This document shows positions 6,537 through 14,839 of a DNA stretch of 64,000 bases, piece by piece. The notes beneath the pieces were generated by a model. It searched no databases. It saw nothing but the letters and a program-made list of their open reading frames with translations, and had not been told where the DNA came from. Position 1 is the stretch's first letter. Every line of letters begins with the position of its first letter. The stretch is from NCBI GenBank assembly GCA_030692765.1, contig JAUYUB010000008.1:30228-94227 (forward strand), given 5' to 3'. This DNA comes from Sulfuricurvum sp. Lineage in GTDB: Bacteria > Campylobacterota > Campylobacteria > Campylobacterales > Sulfurimonadaceae. The translations under genes and the position numbers were made by a program.

Positions 6537-9140
6537 TTATTTATCTAAGATTTGATCTAATTCATCAGCATATATAATCTCTTTGTCAAAAAGTAATTTT
6601 GAGAGTTTTTCGATGGTGCTCCAATGTTTATTCACCAAGTCTACCGTGTTGTTTTGACCTTCTGTCATCCATTTTTCAAGGGCTGAATCGATTTTTTCAT
6701 GATAATGCTCTGTCTCTTTGTTGGCTTTTGCATCCGTCACACCGTTGATGTTGATGTATCCGACTTCTTTGTCCATACCGTAATGTGCTATTGCCGTGTA
6801 GGCATCACGTGTGGCTTGCTGCAGGTCATTGGACGCACCTGTATCCAAACCGTCTATATCGCCGAAGAGTTTTATTTGTGCTGTTCTTCCTGCTAAAGAG
6901 ACACATATCTTATCTTTAAAATCTTTGACGGTCATATTGTCTTGTATATCATTATAATTTTCGGAAATGAAATGTTCGTTATTGTCTTTTGGCGTTAAAC
7001 TGACATGTTCTATATGTACATGAGGCATTAAGACTTTAGAGATAACTGCGCGTCCGGCCTGATAGATCGCAGTTTCCTGGAACATCTCTTCAGGAGACAG
7101 ATAGGAGTGTCGCTCACCGTATTTGATATTATTGAGCTGATCGATCAATATCTCTTGGGTAATAGCGCTTAGACCATGACGCAAACAATAATAGGAAGCT
7201 TCTTTGCCCAGTAGTTCAAGTTGTGCACCTGTAAATCCTGCTGTGTACATCAGCAGTTTGTTCATATCAAATTCACCGCTTGTGGGTTTCTTTTCTATGA
7301 TGCTGTCCAAGAAGTATTTTCGTGCGTCTTTATCAAGATTGTTAATCTCGATATGAATCTCGACCCTTCCAGGTCTGATGATCGCACTGTCAATATTTTC
7401 TTTATAGTTGGTTGCAGCAATGACGAAGATATCTTCACCTTTTCTCGCTGAAAATCCATCCATTTCGGATAAAAGTTTGTTGATCGCAATTTCTTTTCCA
7501 TTTGCATTACCGCGCTTCCCGATGGTATCTATCTCATCGATAAAGATAATTGCCGGTGCGTACTCTTTTGCTTTGGCAAAGATTTGCTTTGTCTTGTCAG
7601 GCTGTAGCAGTTCAAGTCCGGTTACGGAGATAAAAGGCAACTCTGCTTCTTTGGCAAAAGCTTTTGCAAGCATTGTTTTCCCTGTACCCGGAGGTCCATA
7701 TAAGAGCATACCTTTGGGTGGTTCAATGTCAAAGCTTTCCAAACGTTTTGGTTCTTTGAAAAAGTTAATAACCTCTCTGAGTCTTTGTTTGGCTTTATGA
7801 TGACCTGCAATATCATCAAATGAGACTTTGGGTATATCAAAGACAATCCCGTCTTCGCTGAAGTCTTTGATTCTGATGACTTGCATGAATTTACAACTGA
7901 CGACTTTGTAGGTTATGACCCCATTTTTATCAGTGATACTGTCTTTGATATCCAGGGTAGTGTTTTTTCTAAAAAGTTCTTTGACGAGGGTTTCGTCTTC
8001 AATGAGGGGATTGATTCGCTCGTTGATAAACTTCACACACTCTTTGGATAACGATACTTGTATTTGTTTAAAATTACTAAGCAATTTGTCCGAGTTTTGG
8101 ATGTATTCGGTAATGCGGTTAAAGAAAATGGTGCTTACTTTTTCTTTGAGACGCCTTGCGTCCAGCTCTGGAGCAAAGTTAAGCATTTGCAGTTTTAAAA
8201 AGTTATCGAAATTATTGGCCATCATAAATTCAATTTTATACTGCGCATAAAAATCGTCTTTATACGTCAGGAATACTTGCTTGGTTATTTTTTCAAAGGC
8301 TTTGTACTCAAGTTTGTTAAATAAGACAATGTTTGCTTTTGAAAATCGAGAGACGAGTTCGGGTACTATGGCTTCTTGTGTACCACCGCTTCTACTGTCT
8401 CTCTTTTTTTCACGTTTAATCGCCTCGAGGATCATCGATTCGGCTTGGATGTAGTCTTTTTTGACAAGGTCTTTGAATCGGTGGTCCAGATAGAGCTCTT
8501 TACCTAAGCTTGTGGTGATGATGAACAAGGTCTCGGTAAAGTCTACCCAGTAGGTCGCATTTTCATCGCTGTAGATGATGTCCGGGTCTTCATTACACGG
8601 TTCGTCTGTAATTTTGTCCCAACCACATGCATCACGCATTCTACCACCCTCAAAGATGGAAAGAAGGTTGTTTTGAATGACATTGTCACATTTTTCAAAG
8701 GCATCGAGAACGATGACCGCTTTTGGATGTCTATGAACAAAGCCTGTCATTTGACCGACGCCAAATCCCTTCCAGCCGGTAGGATATCCATACAGCTCTC
8801 CACCATTTTGTTGGTGATATTGAGTCATATCAAATTTCATGATTTTGTATTTTGGCAAATGTTTGGACATGAGTTCAGCAAGAAAGGTCTTGCCCGTAGC
8901 AGGAGAGCCTAGAAAGAGATAGGTGGCCTTTGGCCCTTTTTCGTCTTTGATGGTATTTTTCATACTGTTGGCTACAGTAGTAATCGCTTGATCTTGCCCA
9001 AACAGCTCTTTGGCGAGCTCTTCTTTGAATTTTCGTGCAAATTGTATGCTGTTTTGAGCCTCAATAAGTGAAGCATCAGCTTCTTGGTTCTTTTCGTGTT
9101 TTAATATCTGTGCTTTGACTAATTCTTCAGTACTTGTCAT
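6537..9140 (-). CDS. Chimeric AAA+ protein: ClpB-type domain fused to FtsH-type AAA+ and inactive M41 domain
   Basis: The 867 residues fall into two machines in tandem. Residues 40-280 are a ClpA/ClpB-type AAA+ domain with Walker A GSPATGKT (78-85) and an aromatic pore loop (GWKG, about 122-125), but Walker B reads VIVLDAF (142-148), so the catalytic Glu is Ala147. Residues 440-660 are an FtsH-type AAA+ domain with intact Walker A GPPGTGKT (482-489), Walker B IIFIDEID and arginine fingers RPGR. Residues 680-867 match the M41 peptidase, but HEAGH is YQAGR (693-697); only the distal Asp772 ligand (GASND) remains. There is no transmembrane segment, unlike true FtsH, and no ClpP-binding IGF/L loop is seen. 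I infer a cytoplasmic unfoldase or scaffold without own protease activity. It begins two bases after the clpS-like stop. Confidence 0.85.
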   Translation of the reverse strand: MTSTEELVKAQILKHEKNQEADASLIEAQNSIQFARKFKEELAKELFGQDQAITTVANSMKNTIKDEKGPKATYLFLGSPATGKTFLAELMSKHLPKYKIMKFDMTQYHQQNGGELYGYPTGWKGFGVGQMTGFVHRHPKAVIVLDAFEKCDNVIQNNLLSIFEGGRMRDACGWDKITDEPCNEDPDIIYSDENATYWVDFTETLFIITTSLGKELYLDHRFKDLVKKDYIQAESMILEAIKREKKRDSRSGGTQEAIVPELVSRFSKANIVLFNKLEYKAFEKITKQVFLTYKDDFYAQYKIEFMMANNFDNFLKLQMLNFAPELDARRLKEKVSTIFFNRITEYIQNSDKLLSNFKQIQVSLSKECVKFINERINPLIEDETLVKELFRKNTTLDIKDSITDKNGVITYKVVSCKFMQVIRIKDFSEDGIVFDIPKVSFDDIAGHHKAKQRLREVINFFKEPKRLESFDIEPPKGMLLYGPPGTGKTMLAKAFAKEAELPFISVTGLELLQPDKTKQIFAKAKEYAPAIIFIDEIDTIGKRGNANGKEIAINKLLSEMDGFSARKGEDIFVIAATNYKENIDSAIIRPGRVEIHIEINNLDKDARKYFLDSIIEKKPTSGEFDMNKLLMYTAGFTGAQLELLGKEASYYCLRHGLSAITQEILIDQLNNIKYGERHSYLSPEEMFQETAIYQAGRAVISKVLMPHVHIEHVSLTPKDNNEHFISENYNDIQDNMTVKDFKDKICVSLAGRTAQIKLFGDIDGLDTGASNDLQQATRDAYTAIAHYGMDKEVGYININGVTDAKANKETEHYHEKIDSALEKWMTEGQNNTVDLVNKHWSTIEKLSKLLFDKEIIYADELDQILDK

Positions 9141-9142
9141 AA

Positions 9143-9445
9143 TTAAACTTCCTCAATCAAAAACCACAGAGAAAGGCCTTCTTTTTTAGCTTGATCTTCG
9201 ACTATCTGTGCTTTGCTCTCTGCTATTTCAAACATGTACGCACCGCAAATTCCTTCGCCATCTGTAAGTATGTCATTTGTAATAGCTTCTGCTGTTTCTC
9301 GGCTTTTATGAAAGACTTCCATGAGGATTCTAATGCTGAATTCCCAAGAAATATACTTATCATAATGCATAGAGACGAGATACAGTTTTGGTTTACCTAA
9401 TTGTGGGAAAAAAGTAGTTCTATGGGTTCTGACTGTGACTGCCAT
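9143..9445 (-). CDS. Divergent ClpS-like adaptor, first gene of the AAA+ operon
   Basis: The 100 residues align over their length with the ClpS core: LYLVS strand, EVFHKS helix, GEGICGAYMFEIAESK and a C-terminal LIEE. ClpS delivers N-degron substrates to ClpA. The residues that hold the substrate's N-terminus in Escherichia coli ClpS are changed here: Asn34 is Tyr28, Asp36 is Lys30, Met40 is Trp34 and His66 is Leu60; only Asp35 (Asp29) is kept. So the fold is ClpS but the specificity is probably different. The ribosome site GCAGGACCGATC supports the start. The next gene starts two bases after its stop, so this adaptor probably serves the adjacent AAA+ chimera rather than ClpA. Confidence 0.78.
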   Translation of the reverse strand: MAVTVRTHRTTFFPQLGKPKLYLVSMHYDKYISWEFSIRILMEVFHKSRETAEAITNDILTDGEGICGAYMFEIAESKAQIVEDQAKKEGLSLWFLIEEV

Positions 9446-9542
9446 GATCGGTCCTGCATAATTTTATATCTTTATAATTTTTAGATTATATTCAAAAAAT
9501 TGTATAGGCTAGATAATAATATTTTCTTAGTACATTTAATAT

Positions 9543-11042
9543 ATGTTAAATTACTCTGCTAACGCTATTTGCGATTTAGAACAACGTGTGTATCATCCTG
9601 CTATGACTCTAAAAAACCTATCATTTCAAACTCCGTATCTTACGCTGGATAGCGAATTTTACGATTTAACCCAGCCCACGCCACTGGATGAACCTTATCT
9701 GATAAGTTTTAGTCCTGATGCTGCCAAACTAATCGACCTTGACAGTAATAGCGGTGATGATCCTGATTTTGTTTCATTGCTTAATGGTACTCTCATAGCC
9801 GATGGCTCATCTACATACGCCATGTGCTATGCCGGACATCAGTTTGGTAATTATAATCATTGGCTCGGAGATGGAAGAACCCTCAATCTGGGACGCGTTA
9901 ATGGCTGGAACCTGCAGTTAAAAGGTAGCGGAGAAACACTCTACTCGCGTATGGCAGATGGACGGGCGGCTGTGCGTTCCTCTATCCGTGAGTATCTGAT
10001 GAGTGAATCGATGCACCATTTGGGCATACCAACAACACGAGCATTAGGCATCATCGGATCAAAGACAAAGATTGTTCGTAATCGTATGGAGCAAGCGGCT
10101 ATTGTTATGCGTATGTCAACCAGCTGGGTTCGTTTTGGTACTTTTGAATACTTCTATTATTCGGGTAAACATGATAAGCTTGAGATGCTTGCCCAATACG
10201 TCATTGGCGAATCGTATCCTCATTTGGTAGAAGATGAGGATCGCTTTTACAAAATGTTTTGCGAAGTAGTGGAGCGTACTGCACGATTGATCGCGCAATG
10301 GCAAGCAATCGGATTTAATCATGGCGTGATGAATACCGATAACATGTCCATTGAAGGGCTTACTATTGATTATGGACCTTTTGCGATGCTGGATGATTTT
10401 AGATACGGATATGTGTGCAACCATACGGATCGGGCAGGGCGATATGCTTATTCAGAACAGCCCAATATTTCCTACTGGAATCTTACAATGCTCTCCAAGG
10501 CACTCACCCCTCTCATTGATAAAGAACGGATGCAAAAAAAGCTTGATGACTTTGGAGCGTTTATTTATCCAGATGCCTATGTTGATGCGATACGTAAGAA
10601 ATTGGGTCTGTCAATAAAGCTGGACGATGACATTGATTTGGTAACGGATCTAGTAGTAGCACTGCACGATGTCTATGTGGATCATACTCTTTTCTTTCGA
10701 ACGCTTAGCCGTTATGACGGTGACAGATCACCCATGTATGATATTGTCATGGAGCCTGTGATACTGGATGCATGGCTTATTCGATACGATGATCGTCTAT
10801 CTCATGAAACACGTACGCAAGGTGAACGCCAAGAAGCGATGCTTAAGACCAATCCAAAGTATGTTTTAAAAAATTATATGATTCAAGAAGCGATAGAATT
10901 GGCTGAAGGCGGTGACAATTCGATGGTAGAAACATTGTTAAATATTGCGCGACATCCATACGATGAATGGCCAGAATTTGAGCGTTATGCAGGAGATACA
11001 CCAGAAGAGTGTAAAAACTGCGGATTATCCTGCTCATCATAA
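9543..11042 (+). CDS. selO: SelO pseudokinase, protein AMPylator
   Basis: SelO (formerly YdiU/UPF0061) transfers AMP from ATP to Ser, Thr or Tyr of target proteins and is linked to redox stress. The 499 residues follow the family throughout: AGHQFGNYNHWLGDGR and LKGSGETLYSRMADGRAAVR near residues 97-125, FNHGVMNTDNMS with the catalytic and metal-binding acidic residues, and IDYGPFAMLDDF. The protein ends in CSS, so the conserved C-terminal Cys (selenocysteine in many eukaryotes) is present as ordinary Cys497. The start at 9543 lacks a clear ribosome site; the ATG at 9603 (MTLKNLSF) is an alternative that also lacks one. It is divergent from the clpS-like operon. Confidence 0.93.
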   Translation: MLNYSANAICDLEQRVYHPAMTLKNLSFQTPYLTLDSEFYDLTQPTPLDEPYLISFSPDAAKLIDLDSNSGDDPDFVSLLNGTLIADGSSTYAMCYAGHQFGNYNHWLGDGRTLNLGRVNGWNLQLKGSGETLYSRMADGRAAVRSSIREYLMSESMHHLGIPTTRALGIIGSKTKIVRNRMEQAAIVMRMSTSWVRFGTFEYFYYSGKHDKLEMLAQYVIGESYPHLVEDEDRFYKMFCEVVERTARLIAQWQAIGFNHGVMNTDNMSIEGLTIDYGPFAMLDDFRYGYVCNHTDRAGRYAYSEQPNISYWNLTMLSKALTPLIDKERMQKKLDDFGAFIYPDAYVDAIRKKLGLSIKLDDDIDLVTDLVVALHDVYVDHTLFFRTLSRYDGDRSPMYDIVMEPVILDAWLIRYDDRLSHETRTQGERQEAMLKTNPKYVLKNYMIQEAIELAEGGDNSMVETLLNIARHPYDEWPEFERYAGDTPEECKNCGLSCSS

Positions 11043-11060
11043 AAATAGGGGAGGGCCGGG

Positions 11061-11513
11061 ATGCTATTAACAGAAGATGTCAGTGATGTAGAGCTAAAGC
11101 AGCGATGGAGACTTTATTGGATTCATTGTATTTTCGAGTTCTCAAATGCAAAATTACAAAGAATGGCATGGATCCAAGGCGATAAAGCCAATTGGCCAAA
11201 TGAGGAAGGTTGGCCTTCTTCATATGAGGAGTGTATGTCTGCTTATTTTGATACTTTGGCACTGGATGATGCGTACCAAAAAGCGATAGAAGCCGGTAAC
11301 GTTTCACAAGACGAAGCTAGCATGGCGCATGATTTTCATCTATTGGCTGTATTGTATGATGAACCCAGTGAAAATCCTGAGATGATTTTAGAAGACCCAG
11401 AGTGGATGGAAATTGTTGAATCAGCGAAAGTTTTTTGGAACTATTTGAAAGCAACCGTGACATCACAAAGAGAAATACATTTGATGGAGAAGTTGGAGAA
11501 AGAGTACTGTTAA
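11061..11513 (+). CDS. Hypothetical protein co-transcribed with selO
   Basis: The protein has 150 residues, is soluble, acidic and rich in Trp (seven or eight), with WRLYWIHCIFEFSNAK near the N-terminus and a helix-rich remainder. It begins 18 bases after the selO stop, with GGGGAGGG as a purine-rich ribosome site, and a hairpin follows it, so the two genes form one transcript. I do not recognise the family. A role beside SelO, such as target or regulator, is only a suggestion from position. Confidence 0.65.
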   Translation: MLLTEDVSDVELKQRWRLYWIHCIFEFSNAKLQRMAWIQGDKANWPNEEGWPSSYEECMSAYFDTLALDDAYQKAIEAGNVSQDEASMAHDFHLLAVLYDEPSENPEMILEDPEWMEIVESAKVFWNYLKATVTSQREIHLMEKLEKEYC

Positions 11514-11518
11514 TCTCC

Positions 11519-11540
11519 CTATAGCTCTATGGAGCTATAG
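11519..11540. terminator. Hairpin between convergent genes
   Basis: A perfect nine-base-pair stem (CTATAGCTC / GAGCTATAG) with the loop TATG lies five bases after the stop of the selO partner gene. No T run follows on either strand, so it may be a weak terminator or a 3'-end stabiliser. Confidence 0.6.
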
Positions 11541-11553
11541 AATGGAAGTTAAG

Positions 11554-12801
11554 CTAGGCGAGTGCCTGGCTTGTTTTGATTTTTTTGATGTTTGCAAGCA
11601 TCAACACAGAAGTAATAAGGGCAACAAAGAAAAGAGCCACAAAGACATAAAGTGTACTGGTGTAACTGCCCGTAGTATCTTTGACATAGGCAATGATAAT
11701 AGGTCCTGCAAGACCTGCTAGGGCCCAGGCGGTTAGAATATAGCCATGAATAGCACCTAGCTCTTTTGTTCCAAAAATATCACCGATGTATGCCGGGATA
11801 GAAGCAAACGCTCCGCCGTAACACGTCATGATGTAATAAAGCAGTATTTGGAAAAGCAGTATGCTTGTCACGGTTGTGAGTAAATAAAAAGCGATAATCT
11901 GTGTCACAAAGAAAAGGATAAAGACAACAGGTCTGCTGAGATAATCAGAGATGCTGGCCCAAGCAATCCTACCCGCACCATTGAAAATACCCATGAGTCC
12001 AACTGCTGAGGCTGCGGCTAGGGCAGAAATGCCGATAACTTCTTGTAACAGCGGAGAAGCCACGGAGATAATAGCGATGCCGCAGGTCACATTGATAAAA
12101 AGCATGATCCATAAACCATAGAAACGTGATGTTTTAACGGCTTCATTACGGGTAATGTTGACGAGATCTTCTTTAAGTGTCTTTTTGCCTGTTGCGATAG
12201 CCTGACTGAAACGTTCGGGCATGTATCCCACTGGCGGATTAGCAAGATATTGCGCCGCACTAAACATAACAACAAAGTAAATACTACCCAAGATGTAAAA
12301 CGTGGATGATATACCTTCTGCATCGATTAATAGTTTGATAGCAGGGCCAGAGATAGCGGAAGCAAAGCCAAAGCCCATAATGGCAAGTCCTGTTGCCATA
12401 CCGCGTCTATCCGGAAACCATTTGACCAGCATAGAGACAGGAGAAATATACCCGATACCAAGACCTGTACCGCCTAAAACACCATAGGTAAGATACAGTA
12501 GAATCTTAGACTCTAACGCAATCGCCAGCCCAGAACCTACAGTCCCTAGGCCAAATAAAACAGCCGCAAGGGTAGCCGCGACTCTAGGCCCTTTTGCCTC
12601 AACAAATTTCCCCATAAGAGCCGCGGAGAGACCGAGAAAGAAAATAGCAACAGAAAAGGTAATCGTTACATCTGTGAGCGTCCAGTTCATACTCGATTGA
12701 ATCGGAGTGGTGTATACACTCCATGCATAGACAGAGCCTATACACATATGAATGGCCATTGCACCTATCACCATTAGCCAGCGGTTTTTAACGTTTGTCA
12801 T
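11554..12801 (-). CDS. MFS transporter, oxalate/formate antiporter (OFA) family
   Basis: This is a 415-residue major-facilitator protein with about twelve hydrophobic segments. The N-terminal part (IGSVYAWSVYTTPIQ) and the GGTGLGIGYISPVSMLVKWF segment are typical of the OFA subfamily, whose members move small carboxylates such as oxalate, formate, lactate or pyruvate across the inner membrane. The substrate cannot be told from sequence. The usual loop 2-3 signature is GKFVEAKGPR. The ribosome site AAAGGGATAAAAAG gives a clear start. It appears to be a single-gene unit with a 36-base gap from the next upstream gene on the same strand. Confidence 0.85.
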   Translation of the reverse strand: MTNVKNRWLMVIGAMAIHMCIGSVYAWSVYTTPIQSSMNWTLTDVTITFSVAIFFLGLSAALMGKFVEAKGPRVAATLAAVLFGLGTVGSGLAIALESKILLYLTYGVLGGTGLGIGYISPVSMLVKWFPDRRGMATGLAIMGFGFASAISGPAIKLLIDAEGISSTFYILGSIYFVVMFSAAQYLANPPVGYMPERFSQAIATGKKTLKEDLVNITRNEAVKTSRFYGLWIMLFINVTCGIAIISVASPLLQEVIGISALAAASAVGLMGIFNGAGRIAWASISDYLSRPVVFILFFVTQIIAFYLLTTVTSILLFQILLYYIMTCYGGAFASIPAYIGDIFGTKELGAIHGYILTAWALAGLAGPIIIAYVKDTTGSYTSTLYVFVALFFVALITSVLMLANIKKIKTSQALA

Positions 12802-12840
12802 CTTTTTATCCCTTTACTATAAGATTAATGGTCGGATTTT

Positions 12841-13185
12841 TTATTGTTCTTCTATTTTTATAGACGATGAAACGATATATAATGGAGCATTATGAACATG
12901 CAGCATAGCACTGCCATTTCCTAATGCAAAACCGTATAAATCGTTTTCTTTGATGATACTAATACCAAAGGACATATCGAGATAGCCCAGTACATCGTTT
13001 AGTAATATTCTTGAGCTTTTGATGTCTTTAAACTCTATTCTGACCGTATGAAGATCCTCTTCACCATCATCATCTAGAACGACTATGGTAACGGTTCTCG
13101 TATCATCGGAAAGTTGTTCAATTGTTCGGATCTGGGCATATTTAAACTTGTTATGCTTCTCTAATAGGGCATTTATTGCTTCCAT
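12841..13185 (-). CDS. Hypothetical protein, 114 residues
   Basis: A clear ribosome site (AAAGGAAAATC) precedes the ATG. The protein is small and soluble with an alternating pattern of short strands (TVTIVVLDDDG, HTVRIEFKDI, APLYIVSSSIKIEE), so it is probably a beta-rich single domain. No cysteine pairs, signal peptide or membrane helix. Family not recognised. It lies upstream of the OFA transporter on the same strand and could share its transcript. Confidence 0.65.
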   Translation of the reverse strand: MEAINALLEKHNKFKYAQIRTIEQLSDDTRTVTIVVLDDDGEEDLHTVRIEFKDIKSSRILLNDVLGYLDMSFGISIIKENDLYGFALGNGSAMLHVHNAPLYIVSSSIKIEEQ

Positions 13186-13336
13186 GATTTTCCTTTGAAA
13201 AATTATCCTGACATATTAGCGAAAAAACTTGACCTATACCCTTCGTGTATAGCTTAATACCGCAACCAAATTTAGCGCTTATTATAAATAGCGGTGACTT
13301 CAAGGCGCATAGAAGAGGCTTTAATCAAATATCCCC

Positions 13337-13342
13337 TATAAT
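13337..13342 (+). promoter_or_regulatory. -10 box (TATAAT) of rnpB
   Basis: A perfect TATAAT stands seven bases before the first base of the P1 helix of RNase P RNA, the spacing expected for a transcription start at about 13349. Confidence 0.8.
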
Positions 13343-13348
13343 ACGGCA

Positions 13349-13678
13349 GGTACACAGGTGATAGCTTGGGCGTTTACGCTCAAGAGGAAAGTCCGGGCTG
13401 CTGTAGGACACGGTTCCATCTAACGGATGGCCATGGTAACATGAGGGACAGTGCAACAGAGAGTAGACCGCCTTCTATTTGTAGGAGGTGAGGGTGAAAC
13501 GGCGGGGTAAGAGCCCACCAGTCTCATAGGCAACTATGAGAGCTATGTAAACCCAACCGCGCAGCAAGAAACAGATGGTTAGCGTCCTACATCGCTATTG
13601 TTTCGCTAGAGGCCTTGAGTGATCAAGGCAGTAGATTAATTATCACTAATCCAGAACCCGGCTTATTGTGTGCCTAAC
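13349..13678 (+). ncRNA. rnpB: RNase P RNA (class A)
   Basis: This RNA is the catalytic subunit that trims 5' leaders from tRNA precursors. The conserved elements are present in order: GAGGAAAGTCCGGGCT near the 5' end, ACAGTGCAACAGAGAGTAGA, GGTAAGAGCCCACC, AACCC and GCAGCAAGA in the middle, and AGTAGATTAATTATC then CAGAACCCGGCTTA at the 3' end. The P1 helix closes between GGTACACA (13349-13356) and TGTGTGCC (13667-13674) with eight pairs. The exact ends are within a few bases. The last 26 bases are copied imperfectly at 18721-18746. Confidence 0.95.
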
Positions 13679-13679
13679 T
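13654..13679. repeat. Left copy of rnpB 3'-end repeat (possible attachment site)
   Basis: These 26 bases are the 3' end of rnpB. A copy at 18721-18746 in the same orientation matches at 21 of 26 positions, including CGGCTTAT and TGCCTAACT in full. The two copies enclose the restriction cassette. Confidence 0.6.
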
Positions 13680-13726
13680 CGTTCAAACCGCCTATTTTAG
13701 GGCTTTCAGAGGGCTTCTTTTTGAGA

Positions 13727-13745
13727 GTGTGCCAAAAGTGTGCCA
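13727..13745. repeat. Tandem GTGTGCC boxes after rnpB
   Basis: GTGTGCC occurs at 13727-13733 and 13738-13744, eleven bases apart, and also inside the rnpB P1 arm (13668-13674). The 12-mer AAAAGTGTGCCA (13734-13745) occurs again at 18640-18651 near the other end of the cassette. Such short repeats are often recombinase arm sites. Confidence 0.5.
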
Positions 13746-13791
13746 AAGAGATCGAAGTTTTTTCCTAGATCGATTGTCTTAGCATCAATCC

Positions 13792-14838
13792 TCAACTCAA
13801 TTCAGTCTGTTCCAATTTTCCGATTATATCTTCACCTTTTAAGACGTCCTCAATCTCCTTACGCAGTTCCTCTTGATTGGGTAAATAGAGTTGATATTTT
13901 TGAACGAAGAGTTGGCTATTCATTCCGTATGTTGCATATTCGACCAGCAGTTCATCTTTGTCTTTGCTCAGGATGATACCAATAGGAGGATTGTCACCCT
14001 CAATATTTTGTTCATTCGCAAAGTATCCCAAATACATATTCATCTGTCCGATATCATGGTGCTTGACTTCATTTATTTTTAGGTCGATCAAGACAAAGCA
14101 TCTCAAAATCCTATGATAGAACACCAAATCTACTTTGTAGTGGGTATTGTTGAGGGTAACACGGTATTGCCGTCCGACAAACGTAAATCCTTTGCCGAGT
14201 TCCAGTAAAAAGCTTTGTAAATTATCGCACAACAAGCTTTCGAGTTGAGTTTCAGCGATATGATAAGGCTCAGGGATTTTCAAGAACTCAAAAATATAAG
14301 GGTCTTTCAAGATATCGGTAGGTTTCTCGATGATTTGACCATTTTTGGAGAGATCAAGAATCTCTTGTTTGTTTTTTCCCATACTCAAACGCAAAAACAA
14401 CGCACTCTCTTTTTGTCGTTGCAGTTCTCGAACCGACCAATTTTCACTCACGGTTTGTTTCTCGTAAAACTCCCGTTCAAGCTCATTTTCAATCTTCAAA
14501 AGCTCCACGATATGTGACCAGCTTAATTGGTGCGACAGTGTCGCACATATTGGATACACGAGATAAAATTGGCGAAATCGGATAAGATTGCTACGACTAA
14601 AGCCTCTGCCGTGCTGTAATGTCAAGTCACGGCTGAGTTGTTCTAAAAGTCTCTTGCCGTAATCTGCTTTTTGCATTCCACCTTGCTCGAATTCGACGAT
14701 GTATTGTCCGATTTCCCAATAGGTTTGAACCAATTCAACATTAACGGCATTGATCGCACGGACTCGTCCTAGTTCATAAGCTGAACTGATACTTCCTAAT
14801 AACTGTTCATACTCTTGTGTGGTAGTAATATTGCTCAT
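13792..14838 (-). CDS. DUF1016/YhcG-type PDDEXK nuclease
   Basis: The 348 residues match the YhcG family: an N-terminal helical DUF1016 domain (YWEIGQYIVEFEQGG and GRGFSRSNLIRFRQFY, residues 40-95) and a C-terminal PDDEXK nuclease-like domain with YKVDLVFYHR (Asp237) and LIDLK (252-254, Asp in the place of the usual Glu). Homologues accompany type I and other restriction systems. It begins one base after the stop codon of the preceding 196-residue gene on the same strand, so all three genes of the cassette are one operon. The exact role of these proteins is not settled; nuclease activity is inferred from the fold. Confidence 0.85.
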   Translation of the reverse strand: MSNITTTQEYEQLLGSISSAYELGRVRAINAVNVELVQTYWEIGQYIVEFEQGGMQKADYGKRLLEQLSRDLTLQHGRGFSRSNLIRFRQFYLVYPICATLSHQLSWSHIVELLKIENELEREFYEKQTVSENWSVRELQRQKESALFLRLSMGKNKQEILDLSKNGQIIEKPTDILKDPYIFEFLKIPEPYHIAETQLESLLCDNLQSFLLELGKGFTFVGRQYRVTLNNTHYKVDLVFYHRILRCFVLIDLKINEVKHHDIGQMNMYLGYFANEQNIEGDNPPIGIILSKDKDELLVEYATYGMNSQLFVQKYQLYLPNQEELRKEIEDVLKGEDIIGKLEQTELS

Positions 14839-14839
14839 T

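Noticed and set aside
7408..7800. Long open frame on the plus strand inside the AAA+ chimera gene
   Set aside because: It is antisense to the FtsH-like ATPase domain, has no ribosome site and only mirrors the codon pattern of that gene.
11028..11042. Possible selenocysteine at the end of SelO
   Set aside because: The C-terminal residue is encoded by a plain Cys codon (TGC TCA TCA TAA); no in-frame TGA is present.
13230..13255. Hairpin CTATAC...GTATAG upstream of rnpB
   Set aside because: Six-pair stem without a T run; too weak to call a terminator or riboswitch.
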